This document shows positions 32,762 to 44,232 of a stretch of 64,000 nt of DNA, piece by piece. The stretch is from Astyanax mexicanus (taxonomy: Eukaryota > Chordata > Actinopteri > Characiformes > Acestrorhamphidae). The DNA is taken from positions 24,316,001 through 24,380,000 of the forward strand of contig NC_064426.1 of NCBI RefSeq assembly GCF_023375975.1. Direction: 5' to 3'. Every line of letters begins with the position of its first letter. Position 1 is the first letter of the stretch. The notes under the pieces are model-generated. The model did not search any database. It was not told the origin of the DNA and saw only the letters and a program-made list of their open reading frames with translations. The position numbers and the translations under genes were made by a program.

Positions 32762-32908
32762 CCCTGCGATGGATTGGCGGCCTGTCCAGGGTGTATCCTG
32801 CCTTCCGCCCGATGCCTGCTGGGATAGGCTCCAGCCCCCCATCCCCCCCCCCCCCCCCCGCGACCCTTCACGGATTAAGCGGTTGACAATGAGATGAGAT
32901 GAGATGAG
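32762..32908 (+). mobile_element. Short retroposon (SINE or LINE 3' end) with 16-bp target duplication
   Basis: GCGATGGATTGGCGGCCTGT, TGCTGGGATAGGCTCCAGCC, a C run and GGATTAAGCGGTTGACAAT form a 3' end I recognise as common in fish genomes, followed by a (GATGA)n tail. The perfect 16-bp flanking repeat proves insertion by target-primed reverse transcription. It is 5'-truncated. Confidence 0.8.
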
Positions 32909-32924
32909 ATAGTATTCATACTTG
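32909..32924. repeat. Target-site duplication, right copy
   Basis: ATAGTATTCATACTTG, identical to 32746-32761; its first bases overlap the tail. Confidence 0.85.
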
Positions 32925-33920
32925 GTTATGTACTTGACATCTCCGTAAGCTTTGAGTGGAGAATATTGTCCATTATGCTCCCTCTTGGTCTCTGTCTACA
33001 GAGTCAGAAGGCGTTCATCAGTTTTAAACATCTTAAAAAGAAACAGAATGCATTGTTGCATTAACCGCTGTATCTGGTAATAGAAATAAATAAAATGAGT
33101 AGAGGTACGGAGGAAAGCTCTAAGCCAGCTGTCCCTGAAATTACTGAGCTAAAAGTATCACCATCCACTCTTCCCAGAAAACAACAGTGCAATTATAACG
33201 ACTGCCTCAAACGAGTCCCAAAGCACACTGGCAGGGCGACCAAAGAGTTCATCAAACCATGCTTTGCACTTGAGTCTCTGCCGCTGAAAACAAGACTTAA
33301 ATCGCAAGCCCTCCAAAAACAGAAAGCCTCTGAAATTGGCTGCTTTACAGCCTTGGCAAAGCGAAGTGATGACAGTGGGTCACAGGCTTGATACACTTGT
33401 AGCTTACAAAGGATTTGCAACCAAATACGCTGTAGTACATTCATTTACTCCAATAGAAAAATAACACCGTGGCTGCACCAGTCTGAAGTACCAGTTTTCA
33501 AGTGTTCAGTGGCAGGAGGTCAGTGTTTTATGGATTGCTGTTTTTGGTGATGCACTCGGAGGTATTTTATATTTATGTAACATAGCTGCAGTGAACAAAG
33601 AAATTAGTTTGAGCTTGTTAAACACTGTAGTTTAACCTTTTTTCATTTTTTATGGCTTTTTAAATTTTTTATTATGGCTTTGCAATGTGCAACTCTATTG
33701 TTATCCAATTATATACTTCTAAGTATTATTATTATTATTTATATTATTTTTCTGCCAGATTTTCACTGCAAATCTTACGTTTTTTATGGAATTTTAAATT
33801 GGTTGGTATGATGGTCTGATGTGGGCTTGTATGCACCTTGATCAGATGCATAATCTTTGCATTTTTTTCCTTTTAAAAATAAGCTACTGTGATCAAATGA
33901 AACACACTGTTTTGGATGTA
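32925..33920. other. Single-copy sequence, no gene recognised
   Basis: About 1 kb. A 98-codon frame at 33095-33391 shows no domain and no splice context, so I leave it uncalled. Confidence 0.4.
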
Positions 33921-34328
33921 CAGGTGCATCTCAAAATATTAGAACATCTTTGAAAAGTAACTTTATTTCAGTAATTCAGTTAAAATTGTGAAGCTCATAT
34001 ATTATATAGATATATTTCACACAGAGAGTGATCTATTTTAAGCATTTATTTCTTAAATTTTTGATGATTATGGCTTACAGCCAATGAAAAAGTCAAATAT
34101 CAAAAGTCAGTATCTCACAAAATTAGAATATTGTCTGAGACCAATTGGTATTGTTGGCAGTGTGCCAAGTACTGCTAAAAAATGAAATCAGCATCTCCAT
34201 AAAGAAGGGAAGCTTGAAGGTTCTGTCTACTGCCAACTTTTATGGAAATGCGGATTTCATGACACAAAAGCCTTAACAAATAAATCCACTATTAGATGTT
34301 TTAGTGTTTAGTATGTTCATAACTTACA
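33921..34328 (+). mobile_element. Tc1-like transposon 3, end fragment
   Basis: Starts at a TA with CAGGTGCATCTCAAAATATT, then AACTTTATTTCAGTAATTCA and ATGGCTTACAGCCAATGAAA, which I recognise as the end of a fish Tc1-like family. GAAATCAGCATCTCCATAAA follows and also belongs there. The rest is missing; MITE copy G follows directly. Confidence 0.65.
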
Positions 34329-34762
34329 AATTTACCAAATTGAAAACCTCTGGAATATAATCAAGAGGAAGATGGATGATCACAAGCCATCAAACCAAAC
34401 TGAACTACTTGATTTTTTGCACCAGAAGTAAAGGCATAAAGTTATCCAAAAGCAGTGTGTAAGACTGGTGGAGGAGAACATGCCAAGATGGGTTATTTCA
34501 CCAAATATATTGATTTCTGAACTTAAAACTTTATGAATGTAAACTTGTTTTCTTTGCATTTTTTGAAGTCTGAAAGCTCTGCATCCTTATTGTTTTTTCA
34601 GCCATTTCTCATTTTCTGCAAATGAATGCTCTAAATGACAATATGTTTATTTGGAATTTGGGAGAAATATTCTTCGTAGTTTATAGAATAAAACAGAAAA
34701 CATGTTCGTTTTACTCAAACATACACCTATAAATAGCAAAATCAGAGAAACTGATTCAGAAA
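34329..34762 (+). mobile_element. MITE family M, copy G (ends lost)
   Basis: Runs from TTACCAAATTGAAAACCTCT to GAGAAACTGATTCAGAAA, in the same orientation as copies A and D. Terminal repeats are absent on both sides. Confidence 0.75.
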
Positions 34763-35219
34763 TATGTATATGTATAATCTACCTTTCCATTTCTGTTTTT
34801 TTTTTTTCCAGGAACACCCCCTCTCTTTCCTGTTCCCTCAGAAAGAGCTTCTTGATCAGCTTGACATATTCAGACCCTCAGAGCTGAGTCATCTTCTCAC
34901 AGTGGAAGGATGGATTTTTTTTTTCCTCCAGATCTGAAGCGAGAGCAGAGCTATTTTTTATCTTCTCTGAAAGCAGAAAGTTTTACGTTTTGTTTAGCTA
35001 ATGGGGGCAGTTAGAGTACTCTGCTTGGGCTTTATTAAGACCAGGTAGTTAGGAGTTCTTAAGGGGTCCGTCTTTTATGTGCATCTTTTTTTATCTTTTT
35101 CTTTTAATCAGACTCCAAAACTTTTTAATCAAACTGCTTTCCAGTCCTTTTAATTTTTCTTATTACTTTCCTATTACTTTCCTCCTAAGTGGATTGTATT
35201 AGGTGTTAGCAATGCTGCT
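34763..35219. other. No feature recognised
   Basis: T-rich DNA up to the L2 fragment. Confidence 0.4.
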
Positions 35220-35598
35220 GGAGTTTAATGCACGTCTGGTCTTCAACCAGCCAAAACGGGCTCATGTCACCCCGCTGCTCATTGAGCTCCATTGGCCACC
35301 AGTTGCTGCTCGCATCAAATTTAAAGCTCTTACAATCGCCTACAAGGTGATGACAGAACAGGCTCCTTCCTACCTGCACTCGCTCCTGAAGGCTTACGCT
35401 ACCTCCCGTCCGCTGCACTCCTCCAATGAACGTCGCCTCGCTTTGCCAAACACTCACACAAAGCAATCCAGACTGTTCTCATACAGAGTTCCCCAATGGT
35501 GGAACAAACTACCTTCCACTACCAGATCAGGAGAATCTCTCACTATCTTTAATAAACTCCTGAAGACAGAACACTTCAAAGAGCACTTACTCTCCTAA
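35203..35598 (+). pseudogene. L2-type reverse transcriptase, C-terminal end
   Basis: 131 codons ending in a stop. After about six flanking residues it reads FNARLVFNQPKRAHVTPLL, then LHWPPVAARIKFKALTIAYK, APSYLHSLL, and RLFSYRVPQWWNKLP with SGESLTIFNKLLKTEHFKEH at the end. This is the conserved tail of L2 ORF2, beyond the catalytic core. No catalytic motif is present, so it is a remnant only. Confidence 0.8.
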
Positions 35599-35893
35599 CA
35601 CCCCTAACTAACTACCTACTACTACCAGATCAGGAGAATCTCTCGCTATCTTTAATAAACTCCTGAAGACAGAGCTCTTTAAAGAGCACTTACTCTCCTA
35701 ACACCCCTAACTAACTACCTACTTCTAACCTAATTTCCTTCCTCCCCTTCTTCACTCCTCTATCCCACTATTTCCCTTTGACCTCCTTTTGGCTCTAAAT
35801 AAAGATGTTTTTACCTATAACTTCTATTACTTCACTATTGTAAGTCACTTTGGACAAAAGCATCTGCCAAGTGTAATGTAATGTAATGTAATG
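35220..35893 (+). mobile_element. L2-type LINE, 3' fragment
   Basis: Carries the end of the reverse-transcriptase frame, a C/T-rich 3' untranslated region and the tail TAAGTCACTTTGGACAAAAG then CATCTGCCAA followed by (ATGTA)n at 35874-35893, the classic fish L2 3' end. Strongly 5'-truncated. A 103-bp segment is duplicated in tandem at 35518-35723. Confidence 0.85.
35518..35723. repeat. 103-bp tandem duplication at the L2 ORF end
   Basis: ACTACCAGATCAGGAGAATC recurs at 35518 and 35621. The two copies differ at a few sites (for example CACTAT/CGCTAT and ACACTTC/GCTCTTT), so it is not recent. Confidence 0.9.
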
Positions 35894-36172
35894 GAGTCAC
35901 TGCTAGACTTCTGTGGGTTCTGTGGGATGTGTCCTGTTGCCAGTATTCTGTGAGCAGTGTCCTTTAACCACTGATGAAGAACTAGATGACCAGAGGATGA
36001 CCAACATAAACTGGGCAGCAACAGATTCAGAGCTTTAAAGACAGTGAACAGCTGGCATGCATTGATACTGCTAGACATAAATGTTCCAGTCAGGTTGTAT
36101 GAAGCATGAACTATTTGTAGATTATTCCTACTTCCCATTTAGTACCGTTTTTTACACACTATAACAAGTATA

Positions 36173-36549
36173 GGTCTCTGCAGACCGGAGCAGTGGGCGT
36201 GTCGTAAGGTATGGGCGTGTCGAAAGGTGGGCATGTCGAAAGGTGTGGGCGTGTCGAAAGGTGGTGTACGCAATAGAGTAGGCGTGTCAAAACTTTACTG
36301 CCGAAAAGGATTAAATACACTTATAATAATCAAAACTCCACCAATTTTTACCTGATTTTCACACGATTTGGTTTGTTACAAACAGCAGAGATGTAGTAAT
36401 GATTCAGGACGCTGTCACACATTACAAATATGTGCTGAAATGCTTTATATTCTGTTCTTTAACAAAGAAAGACATATGGTATGGCATATTAAAGTGTATA
36501 AATTAATTAATTTTATATTTATATGTACATAGACACACGGAAACAGACG

Positions 36550-36608
<59 letters not shown>

Positions 36609-36948
36609 TAAATTAAAGAGCATTATATAAAGTATTTAAGCATGAAAGCACGTATTTGTAATGTGTCACAGCGTCCTGAATCATAACTACATCTCTGCTG
36701 TTTGTAACAAATCAAACCATGTGAAAATCGGGTAAAAATTGGTAAAGTTGTGAATAGTATACGTTTATTAAACTCCTTTCTCAGTGTAAATAAATCCACT
36801 AGGGGTGCATGGTTGCCAACTCCAAAATGGCGGCCACGCTGAAACGTCAGCTCCAGTAGACCAATAGATGACCACCTTTCGAGACACCCACACCTTTCGA
36901 CACGCTCACACCTTTCAACACGCCCACTACTCCGAGCTGCAGAGACCC
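36173..36948. mobile_element. Long palindromic (foldback) element with (AT)n centre
   Basis: The ends GGTCTCTGCAG and CTGCAGAGACC are inverted. The arms match over roughly 300 bp, including GTTACAAACAGCAGAGATGT and ATTCAGGACGCTGT with its inverted copy at 36670-36710. Both arms carry GGGCGTGTCGAAAGG-type repeats at the outer part. A (CA)n(AT)n run at 36545-36605 lies in the loop. No coding sequence. Confidence 0.85.
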
Positions 36949-36954
36949 ACGCCT

Positions 36955-37600
36955 CCATTATAAGGCGCAAATAAAAGTTTCAGTGTAGTTTTCCAGCAGT
37001 TTTAGCTTTAGCTTCTAAGCTCTAGCTCTTTTGCCATTCAGAAGTAAGTATTATCTGCCTATAGCCTGCTGCTAACCCCGGCTAGCACTGCTGGAGAAGC
37101 ATTAGCATCAGCTGCTAACCATGCTAAGCGCGCTAGCTCTTGGGCCGTTCAAAAGTGAGCTAGCTAATTTCGGCCTGGGTTACTGGAACACTCAGGGTTC
37201 CTCAGTGTAGTGCTGGCGGTTAGCTGCTAATAGTATTATTGCTGCACCCAGCTATAGTGGAAATCTGAATATCTAAGCTTACTGTAAATAAACAGAAGTG
37301 TTTTACTCACTCAAATAAACAGTTTTTAAGAGAGAAATCTAAAAATCTAGATTAACATTCAGCACTCGCTTGATTTTAAAAGAAAAGTTTTTTTTTTACT
37401 AAACTTAGCTTAGCTTTACAGGTCAGCCAGCTGTGAGACCTGCTGAATTATAAGGAAAACATGGCGACACCCCTGTTCCTTACTAGTGTTGCAAAATGCG
37501 ATTTATAATCCAGTGCACCTTATATATGAAAATAGACCAGAAAATAGAAGTTTATTCATAGAGCACCTTATAATCCAGTGTGCTTTATAGTGCTAAAAAT
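36955..37600. mobile_element. TTATAAGGCGC-type non-autonomous element
   Basis: The left end CATTATAAGGCGCAAATAAA pairs with an inverted end near 37558-37590 (GCACCTTATAATCCAGTG, twice: 37512 and 37563). The interior is GCTAGC-rich. I have met such GCGCCTTATAATCC ends in fish DNA elements but cannot name the superfamily. Confidence 0.5.
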
Positions 37601-39249
37601 CTAGTACATAGATTATCACACTAGAATAGCTAGCATAGCACTTCAGAAGCTATGCCACCTTTGTCAAAACAGATCTGTGTGTTCCTTATACTACTATGAT
37701 AACATATTACAGTGTATAGCCATATGATCAATCTGTTTGAAAAAAAAAATTAGTGGTTGTTAAGGGTTCTAGTTTGTTACTAGCTAACATAAACATTACC
37801 TATATATTGTATTGCTAGCATACCTGCTGCTAAATTACACCATTTGTACATGAATATTATATAATAATATAATATTATTTTCTTTCTCTTTATTTCTATT
37901 CTTTCTTTTCTGGCTTCATGACGTTTGCTGAAGTTTCATATTTTTCCGGCTGCAGGAATCACTTACCTGGCTGGTTGGCTGCTGACAGCAATTAGTGGGA
38001 GGAGCCCCATTGAGGGACATTCCGATAACAGTTAGTGCTTTTCTACTGACGTGAAACCAGCACCATTCTCATTCGTGACCCTAATTTCAAACATTTTGCT
38101 GCATTTCCACCAAGAAAAGTAGATTCCGGAACCAATAATATTTATTTGCGGTGGAACCCAAAGAATACTAGGTTTTTTAGTGCGAACCACTGTGCAATGC
38201 CTTCTGTTGAGACATAATATTGTGACGTTTTGACGGTTCCTCTAAAACTGGTGGAACTGGGGCTAACTACAGTTGAAGAGGACTACAGTCTGCAATTAAA
38301 GAACTACAAATTGCTCTTATTCGCTCAGTGGAGCTGAAGAAAGAGAATAATAGGTGTAGAGGTGGTGTTTGTCTATTTAGAAGCTTTATTTTTGAATAAA
38401 GTGAGTGCACTATTAAAAATCTGTACTCCTTATGCACTACACGAGTATACAGCATTATATGTGGACGATGGCATGATGTCCCTTTTAAACACTGGCCACA
38501 GAGTGCAATGAGAATTTCAATGAACCAGCTGCAAATGAGCAAGAAATATCTTGAAATTTGATTAGCGGCACAGAGCAGGCAGACATTAGGCATGGAGAAA
38601 TGCATTAAATAGGGTGGAATTGCATGTGAAATGGAGACGACTGCTGCTCGGTTGTAAGTAGGCAGGCATTTCTGAGGCCGCTTACAGAGGCGGTCTTGTG
38701 CTCCGACTCTGGAATGCTTTGGATGATGAGAGGGGGGTAATTAAAAACTCAAAAGCTACCCACTCTCCCTTTGATCATGCAGAAGCTTTGAGAGGATTCG
38801 CGTGGCTCTTTTCAGGCTTGCAGGTGAAAGTCAGGACTGCTCTGCTCTGGTTTAAAGACAAATCCCCAGCTCAGCGCCATCTCCTCCGCAGCATATTCCT
38901 TAAGCTCATCAGAAAAGGCGAATATGAGAATATATTTAGATTTAATGCGAAATCAATTATATTCGTCTTTCGGAAATGTCATTGACTTTTGCACTTGAGT
39001 GGCCTTTCACTTTTGTGTGGGGTTCAGAAGTGCGAATGCTATGTACAATATTATGAAAAGGCTTATGGTAATGTTTGGATATGGCTGTGGATGTTGTTGG
39101 GGATACAGTACTGCTTGGTATTTTATATTACTCTTATTTCGTATGACATAAAGTAAAGAAAATTGGTTGAAAAATTATCTTTTAACACTTACAATTTCTC
39201 AAAGACTCTTCCACTTTCGTGAATTTTAACTCCCAACATACACTTTTCA
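37601..39249. other. Mostly single-copy sequence, no gene recognised
   Basis: 38090-38260 (GCATTTCCACCAAGAAAA, GGTGGAAC) resembles a decayed DNA element. 38640-39000 is single-copy and evenly composed; a 95-codon frame at 38698-38985 has no recognised domain. Confidence 0.4.
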
Positions 39250-39527
39250 GTCATGTGTCTCTGCCAGACAATCAGCAACTGATTGGTAGCTCAGCCTCAC
39301 CTGAGTTATGATTACATTCAGCTGTTTACCCATGTATAAATACCTTCAGCCTTTCACAAAGTATTGCCCCTGTTGTCATTTGCCTATTTCCGTGTGTCAA
39401 CTATTTTTGACTTTTTACTCTGATTTTGTCTTGCCCTTTTTGATTGGTTACCTTATCCTTTTTTGGCTGTGTTTTGGCTCTGATGTGTTGTTTAGGGTTC
39501 TTTCTGGTGTTTACCTTCCCTTGTGAA
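39250..39527 (+). mobile_element. Possible LTR fragment
   Basis: CAGCTGTTTACCCATGTATA then AATACC, followed by a C/T-rich stretch (CTTTTTGATTGGTTACC, TGGCTGTGTTTTGGCTC), resembles the TATA-to-U5 part of fish LTRs. No TG...CA ends or target duplication were found. Confidence 0.35.
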
Positions 39528-39734
39528 AAGGAAGTATACTTAAGTGCATTTTTAATTTAATATACTATGCAAATACACATTAAATATACTTTCTCTGTAT
39601 TTACATATTTTTTATACAAATTATATGTTGTGTTGATACAAAATATATATAGTGTCATTAAATAATGCTAAAAGTGCTCTTTAGTATTTTTTGTATTTTT
39701 TTTTCAGTAGCATTAAGGTGTACACAATACACTG

Positions 39735-40226
39735 TAAACTCATACGTTGTTTGAACTCAAACAATTTAAGTGTGTTTTACATAAAATTGGAGATTTCTAA
39801 ACAATACTCAACTATTTTGAGTTAACTGAACATTTTTGGTCACATATATACATTCAAACTATGATCTTTGAGTTGAACCAACTTATAATAACTGAGTTTA
39901 GTCTGTTGCCATTAACAGCTTCTTTTCAATTGGCTTCTGTCACAATATATTTGCATACTGGGTGTGTCCAACAGTTTCTGACTAAAACTCACCATCAGTG
40001 TGTAGTGATTCACCCTGGGCTACCTTAGAAATAAATCATGTTGTCCTTTAGTTGTAATAACTTGATGTTTTAATTTATGCTAACTCAAGTTTTCATTCCC
40101 CATTACTTTATTTCACTCTAAAAATATATTTATTGGCTCAACTTAACTCCGTCAAGTTATCATTCAAGTTCAAGTTTGTGAGTGTATATGTGTATATGTA
40201 TGTATATATATATATACATATATGTA

Positions 40227-40281
<55 letters not shown>

Positions 40282-40324
40282 ATATATGTATATATATGTA
40301 TATGTATGTATGTGTGTATATATA

Positions 40325-40406
<82 letters not shown>

Positions 40407-40935
40407 CATATACACACACACACACACACGTATTCTCAACATATATAGTATATTATTATTTAACTGCTAATACTGCCAATATAATATTGGAGTAGTATAG
40501 GAGCAAACTCTTTAAAGAGTGAACTCTTTAGCTGCAATCCACTGTGATCAGTAAGAATACATAATAAAATTAACGTGCTCTTACAGCCTACAACACTGAG
40601 ATCTGGCAATCAACAGATATATTATATTACTGCACGCCCAGGATAAAGTAGCTTTGGGCAACAGACAACACAAAGATGGTAAGTAAGGTAGAGGCCACAC
40701 CCAATATGCAAATATATGGTGCCAGCAGCCTTATGGGAAAGTGCTATGAACCAACACTGTAGTGACTAAAAGTTGGTTCAAATCACATTTTTTCATTAGC
40801 CGGTAAATTCACTCAACTTGATAATATTAGTTCTCCTGACTAAAACACAAAATAACTTTTTTTGTGTTTTTTTTATTCAACTGCAAGCATCTCAATTCAG
40901 TTTGGTTCAATAATGTGCTGAGAAGTCCAAAATAA
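39735..40935. mobile_element. Inverted-repeat element with a TA/TG microsatellite centre
   Basis: Left-arm blocks TTGAACCAACTT (39874) and ATATATTTGCATACTGGGTG (39946) recur inverted as AAGTTGGTTCAAA (40770) and CCACACCCAATATGCAAATA (40695). The outer parts carry related CTGTAAACTC / GTTTGAACTCAAAC and CTCAACTTGATAAT motifs. Less perfect than the 36-kb palindrome. Confidence 0.5.
40178..40430. repeat. TA/TG-rich microsatellite, about 250 bp
   Basis: Interrupted (TA)n with TATG and TGTG variants, ending in (CA)n. All open frames across it are compositional. Confidence 0.95.
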
Positions 40936-42239
40936 ATTTATACGCAATGTAATTACATTTGGATGTTATTGCAAAACACATAGTCAGGGGTTTAGTTAGG
41001 GTTGGGTTAGGTTAGATTAGGCAGGCATTTGTGTAGAACAAATCTTGTTAAATATGTGTTAGAAAATAATTTACATTTGTTCTTTATTGTTTTTATCATT
41101 CCATTTATTGAGAATCATAAAAGCACAGATTTAAACAAACTTAAAAAATAAAATGTGAATTGAAAAATATAATTGAATGAATTAATCATGTCATTACGTG
41201 ACTACTTGACTGATTGAATATTAAAACAACAGTGATAAGACTCAAGAATTACAAGCATTAACTACTATTCTACTATAACTACTCTACTTCTATTATAAAA
41301 AGACAATCCAATCAATAGTATCATGCCCTTCATGCTTCAAATCATGTAATAGCCTATGTTCTCTTCCTCTATTTCCAGACAAGAGAAAAGCCTTAGGTAC
41401 ACTACATTCTTTGATCTCTCTACTGAGGTCCATTAAATTTCTATGTAACAAAACTGGAGTTTTTCCTTCTTCCTGTAAACTACAAAAGTGAGACAATTAA
41501 AACAAACAATATTACAGATTAACCAGACTTGTGGGAAGTTCTAAGGAAGAGACGATTTTAGGGAAGTAGGACTTCTTGCACTTCTACGATTTATGTGTAT
41601 TTGTGTTCTTTAAACCGCTGTGTGGTGAGGAAGGCCGACGGAAGTGGATTGGTGTTGATCTAATGCAGGTAACCTTTAAGAAGTCTCATTACTGGCAATC
41701 CCTCACCAGCATCACTGACCTTTCCCCAGTCCTTTCTGTTTCCCCGGGGAGCCCTTAGGACTCCCTGATGAATGAGTAGGGACAGGACTAGAAACGAACA
41801 GAGTAGAAAAGAAAAAAGGACACCATCTAAAGGTTCATGATCATTCCCAACACGCTTCTATCTCTGCTCACCTCCGAGAAGATTGCAGGGTGACTTCCAT
41901 TGGCAAAGTGGTTATCTAAGAGCATAATGGGGTTTTCATCAAAGACTCACACGTCTAAAGGAGATAATGTTCAGTTGCTCACCCGAACGGCAGATCGTCT
42001 CCCATCAACTTCCGTTGGCCAATCTGTCTAGCCTTCACAAGACTCCCAAGTCTACCATTATGTTGAGCAGAATCTACTATTCGCCAGTTCACAATGTGTT
42101 TCCTGAGTTGTCATTTTACACATGAGGAAACCTACCATCCATGCCAAAAATGACTAATGCTCTCCCAGAAAACATGAAGAATTGACCAGAGCTTGGATGA
42201 TGTATGGCGGCATCAGCTAAACCTCATCATCGATCATGC
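40936..42239. other. Single-copy sequence, no gene recognised
   Basis: 41000-41035 has a short TTAGGG-like run (TTAGTTAGGGTTGGGTTAGG). Nothing else supported in 1.3 kb. Confidence 0.4.
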
Positions 42240-44232
42240 AGTATTGGGCCAAATGCGGTTTAAACTCGCCAATCGGGGTGTTGGCATATGTGGCCAAGTC
42301 CGTTTGTCACATGCTGGGTGTTGGCATGTCCAGTTTGCACAGATTTTCATATTATACTCAACAATCAAGGTGTTGGCACAAGTGGCCACAAGGCCAATTC
42401 CTATAAATATACTTGGCAACCAGGATGTTGGTACAATGTCTTGGGTTGATTCCCATATTACAGTATATTCGGCAACCGGGGTGTTAGCATATGCAGCTCA
42501 CGGTGATTTCCATATTGTGCTCAACAGTCTAGGTATTGGCATAAGTGGCTAAGGCCATTTGCTAAACCCGGCAAATGGGGGTGTTGGTAAAAGTGGCTCA
42601 GGCCAATTTCTTTATTATACTTGGTAACCGGATGTTGGAACAAGCGGCTTGGGCTGATTCCTTTATTGCAGTATATTTTGGTAACCTGGGGCTTTCGGCA
42701 CATGCAGTTAGGCTCAGTTCCTATATTATACTTGGCAACTGGGGTGTGGCATATGCTGTTTGCACAGATTTCCATATTATACTCAACAATCGGGGTGTTG
42801 GCTGAGGCCAATTGTTAAATCCAGCAAATGGGAGTGTTGGCAAAAGTGGCTAAGGCCAATTCCTATATTATACTTGGCAACCGGGGTGTGGCACATGTGG
42901 CTTGAGCAGATTTCCACACTATACTCAACAACTGAGGTGTTTGGATTTACGTAGATTGTCATATTATGCATGTCATGTTATACATGGGAAGTTGGCACAT
43001 GCAGCTTGTTCTGATTGTTCTGAAAAGCGGCTTGGGCTGCTTCCTCTATTAAAGTTTTTTTGGCAACCGGGGTATTGGCATGTGCAGTTTGGCTGAATTG
43101 CTATAATATACTTGGCAACTGGGGTGTGGCATATGCTGTTTGCACTGATTCCCATATTATACTCAACAGTCGGGGTGTTGGCACAAGTGGCTAGGGCCAA
43201 TTGTTAAACCTTCAAATGGGGGTCTTGGCAAAAATGGCTCAGGCCAATTTCTATATTATACTTGGCAACCAGGTTGTTGGTACAGCCGGCTTTTGCTGAT
43301 TCCCATATTACAGTATATTTCGACAACTGGGGTGTTGGCACGTGCAGCTCGGCTCCATTCCTATATTATACTTGGCAACTGGGGTGTTGGCACGTGCAGT
43401 TTGCACTGATTTCCATATTATACTTAACAATCGAGTTGTTAAACCTGACAAATGGGTGTTTTGGCAAAAGTGGCTCAGGCCAATTCCTATATTATACTTG
43501 GCAACCGGGGTATTAGTACAATAGTACAATGGGCTGACTCCCATATTACAATATATTCACCAATTCCTCTATTAAACTTGGTAACTGGGGTGCGGCATAT
43601 GCAGTTTGCACAGAATTCCATATTTTACTCAACATGCGGAGTCTTGGTACAAGTGGCTAGGGCCAATTGTTAAACCCGACAGATGGGGGTGTTGGCAAAA
43701 GTGGCTGAGGCCAATTCCTATATTATACTTGGCGACCAGGATGTTGGTACAAGCAGCTTGGGTTGATTCCCATATTACAGTATATTTGGCAATTACTATA
43801 TTATACTTAGCAACTGGGGTGTTACCACATGCAGCTTAGGTCAATTTCCATATTATACTCAACAACTGGGGTGTTAGCACATGCAGCTTAGGTCAATTTC
43901 CATATTATACTCAACAACTGGGGTGTTAGCACATGCAGCTCAGGTCAATTTCCATATTATACTCAACAACTGGGGTGTTGGCACGAGTAACTCGGCCTAA
44001 TTTCTATATTATAATTGACAAATGGAGTGTGGCACATGTGGCTTGGGCAGATTTCCATACTATACTCAAGAACCAAGGTGTTGGCATTCCCACATTATAC
44101 TTGACAACTTAGGTGTTGGCGCAAGCGGCTAGGGGCCGATTCCTATATTATACTCAACAACCGGGGTCATAGCACAAGAAGCTTAGGCCACTTGTGCCAA
44201 TTGTCATACTATATTTTGCAAACAGGGTTTTT
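42240..44232. repeat. 52-bp-monomer satellite in five-monomer higher-order repeats
   Basis: About 38 monomers, each beginning near CAACYGGGGTGTTGGCA and ending CATATTATACTYRRCAA. In the last part the period is exactly 52 (43861, 43913, 43965). Elsewhere five monomer types recur in order: A, CAAATGGG with GGCAAAAGTGGCT; B, GGTACAAGCGGCTTGGGC with ATTACAGTATATTT; C, GCACATGCAGCT with TTGG end; D, GCATATGCTGTTTGCACAGA; E, short, with GCCAATTGTTAAACC. Type A starts at 42572, 42825, 43213, 43449 and 43680, so the block is about 231-253 bp, with one longer block. Non-coding; the many open frames are shadows of the repeat. Confidence 0.95.

Noticed and set aside
33095..33391. 98-codon frame, lysine-rich
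   Set aside because: No family recognised, and an equally long frame exists on the other strand.
38698..38985. 95-codon frame as a possible exon
   Set aside because: No recognised domain, no splice signals or neighbouring exons; length is within chance for this composition.
40133..40495. Several overlapping Tyr/Ile-rich frames
   Set aside because: Pure translation of the TA/TG microsatellite.
42193..43839. Series of 60-119-codon frames
   Set aside because: Stop-poor reading of the 52-bp satellite; no frame crosses several monomers with conserved protein sequence.
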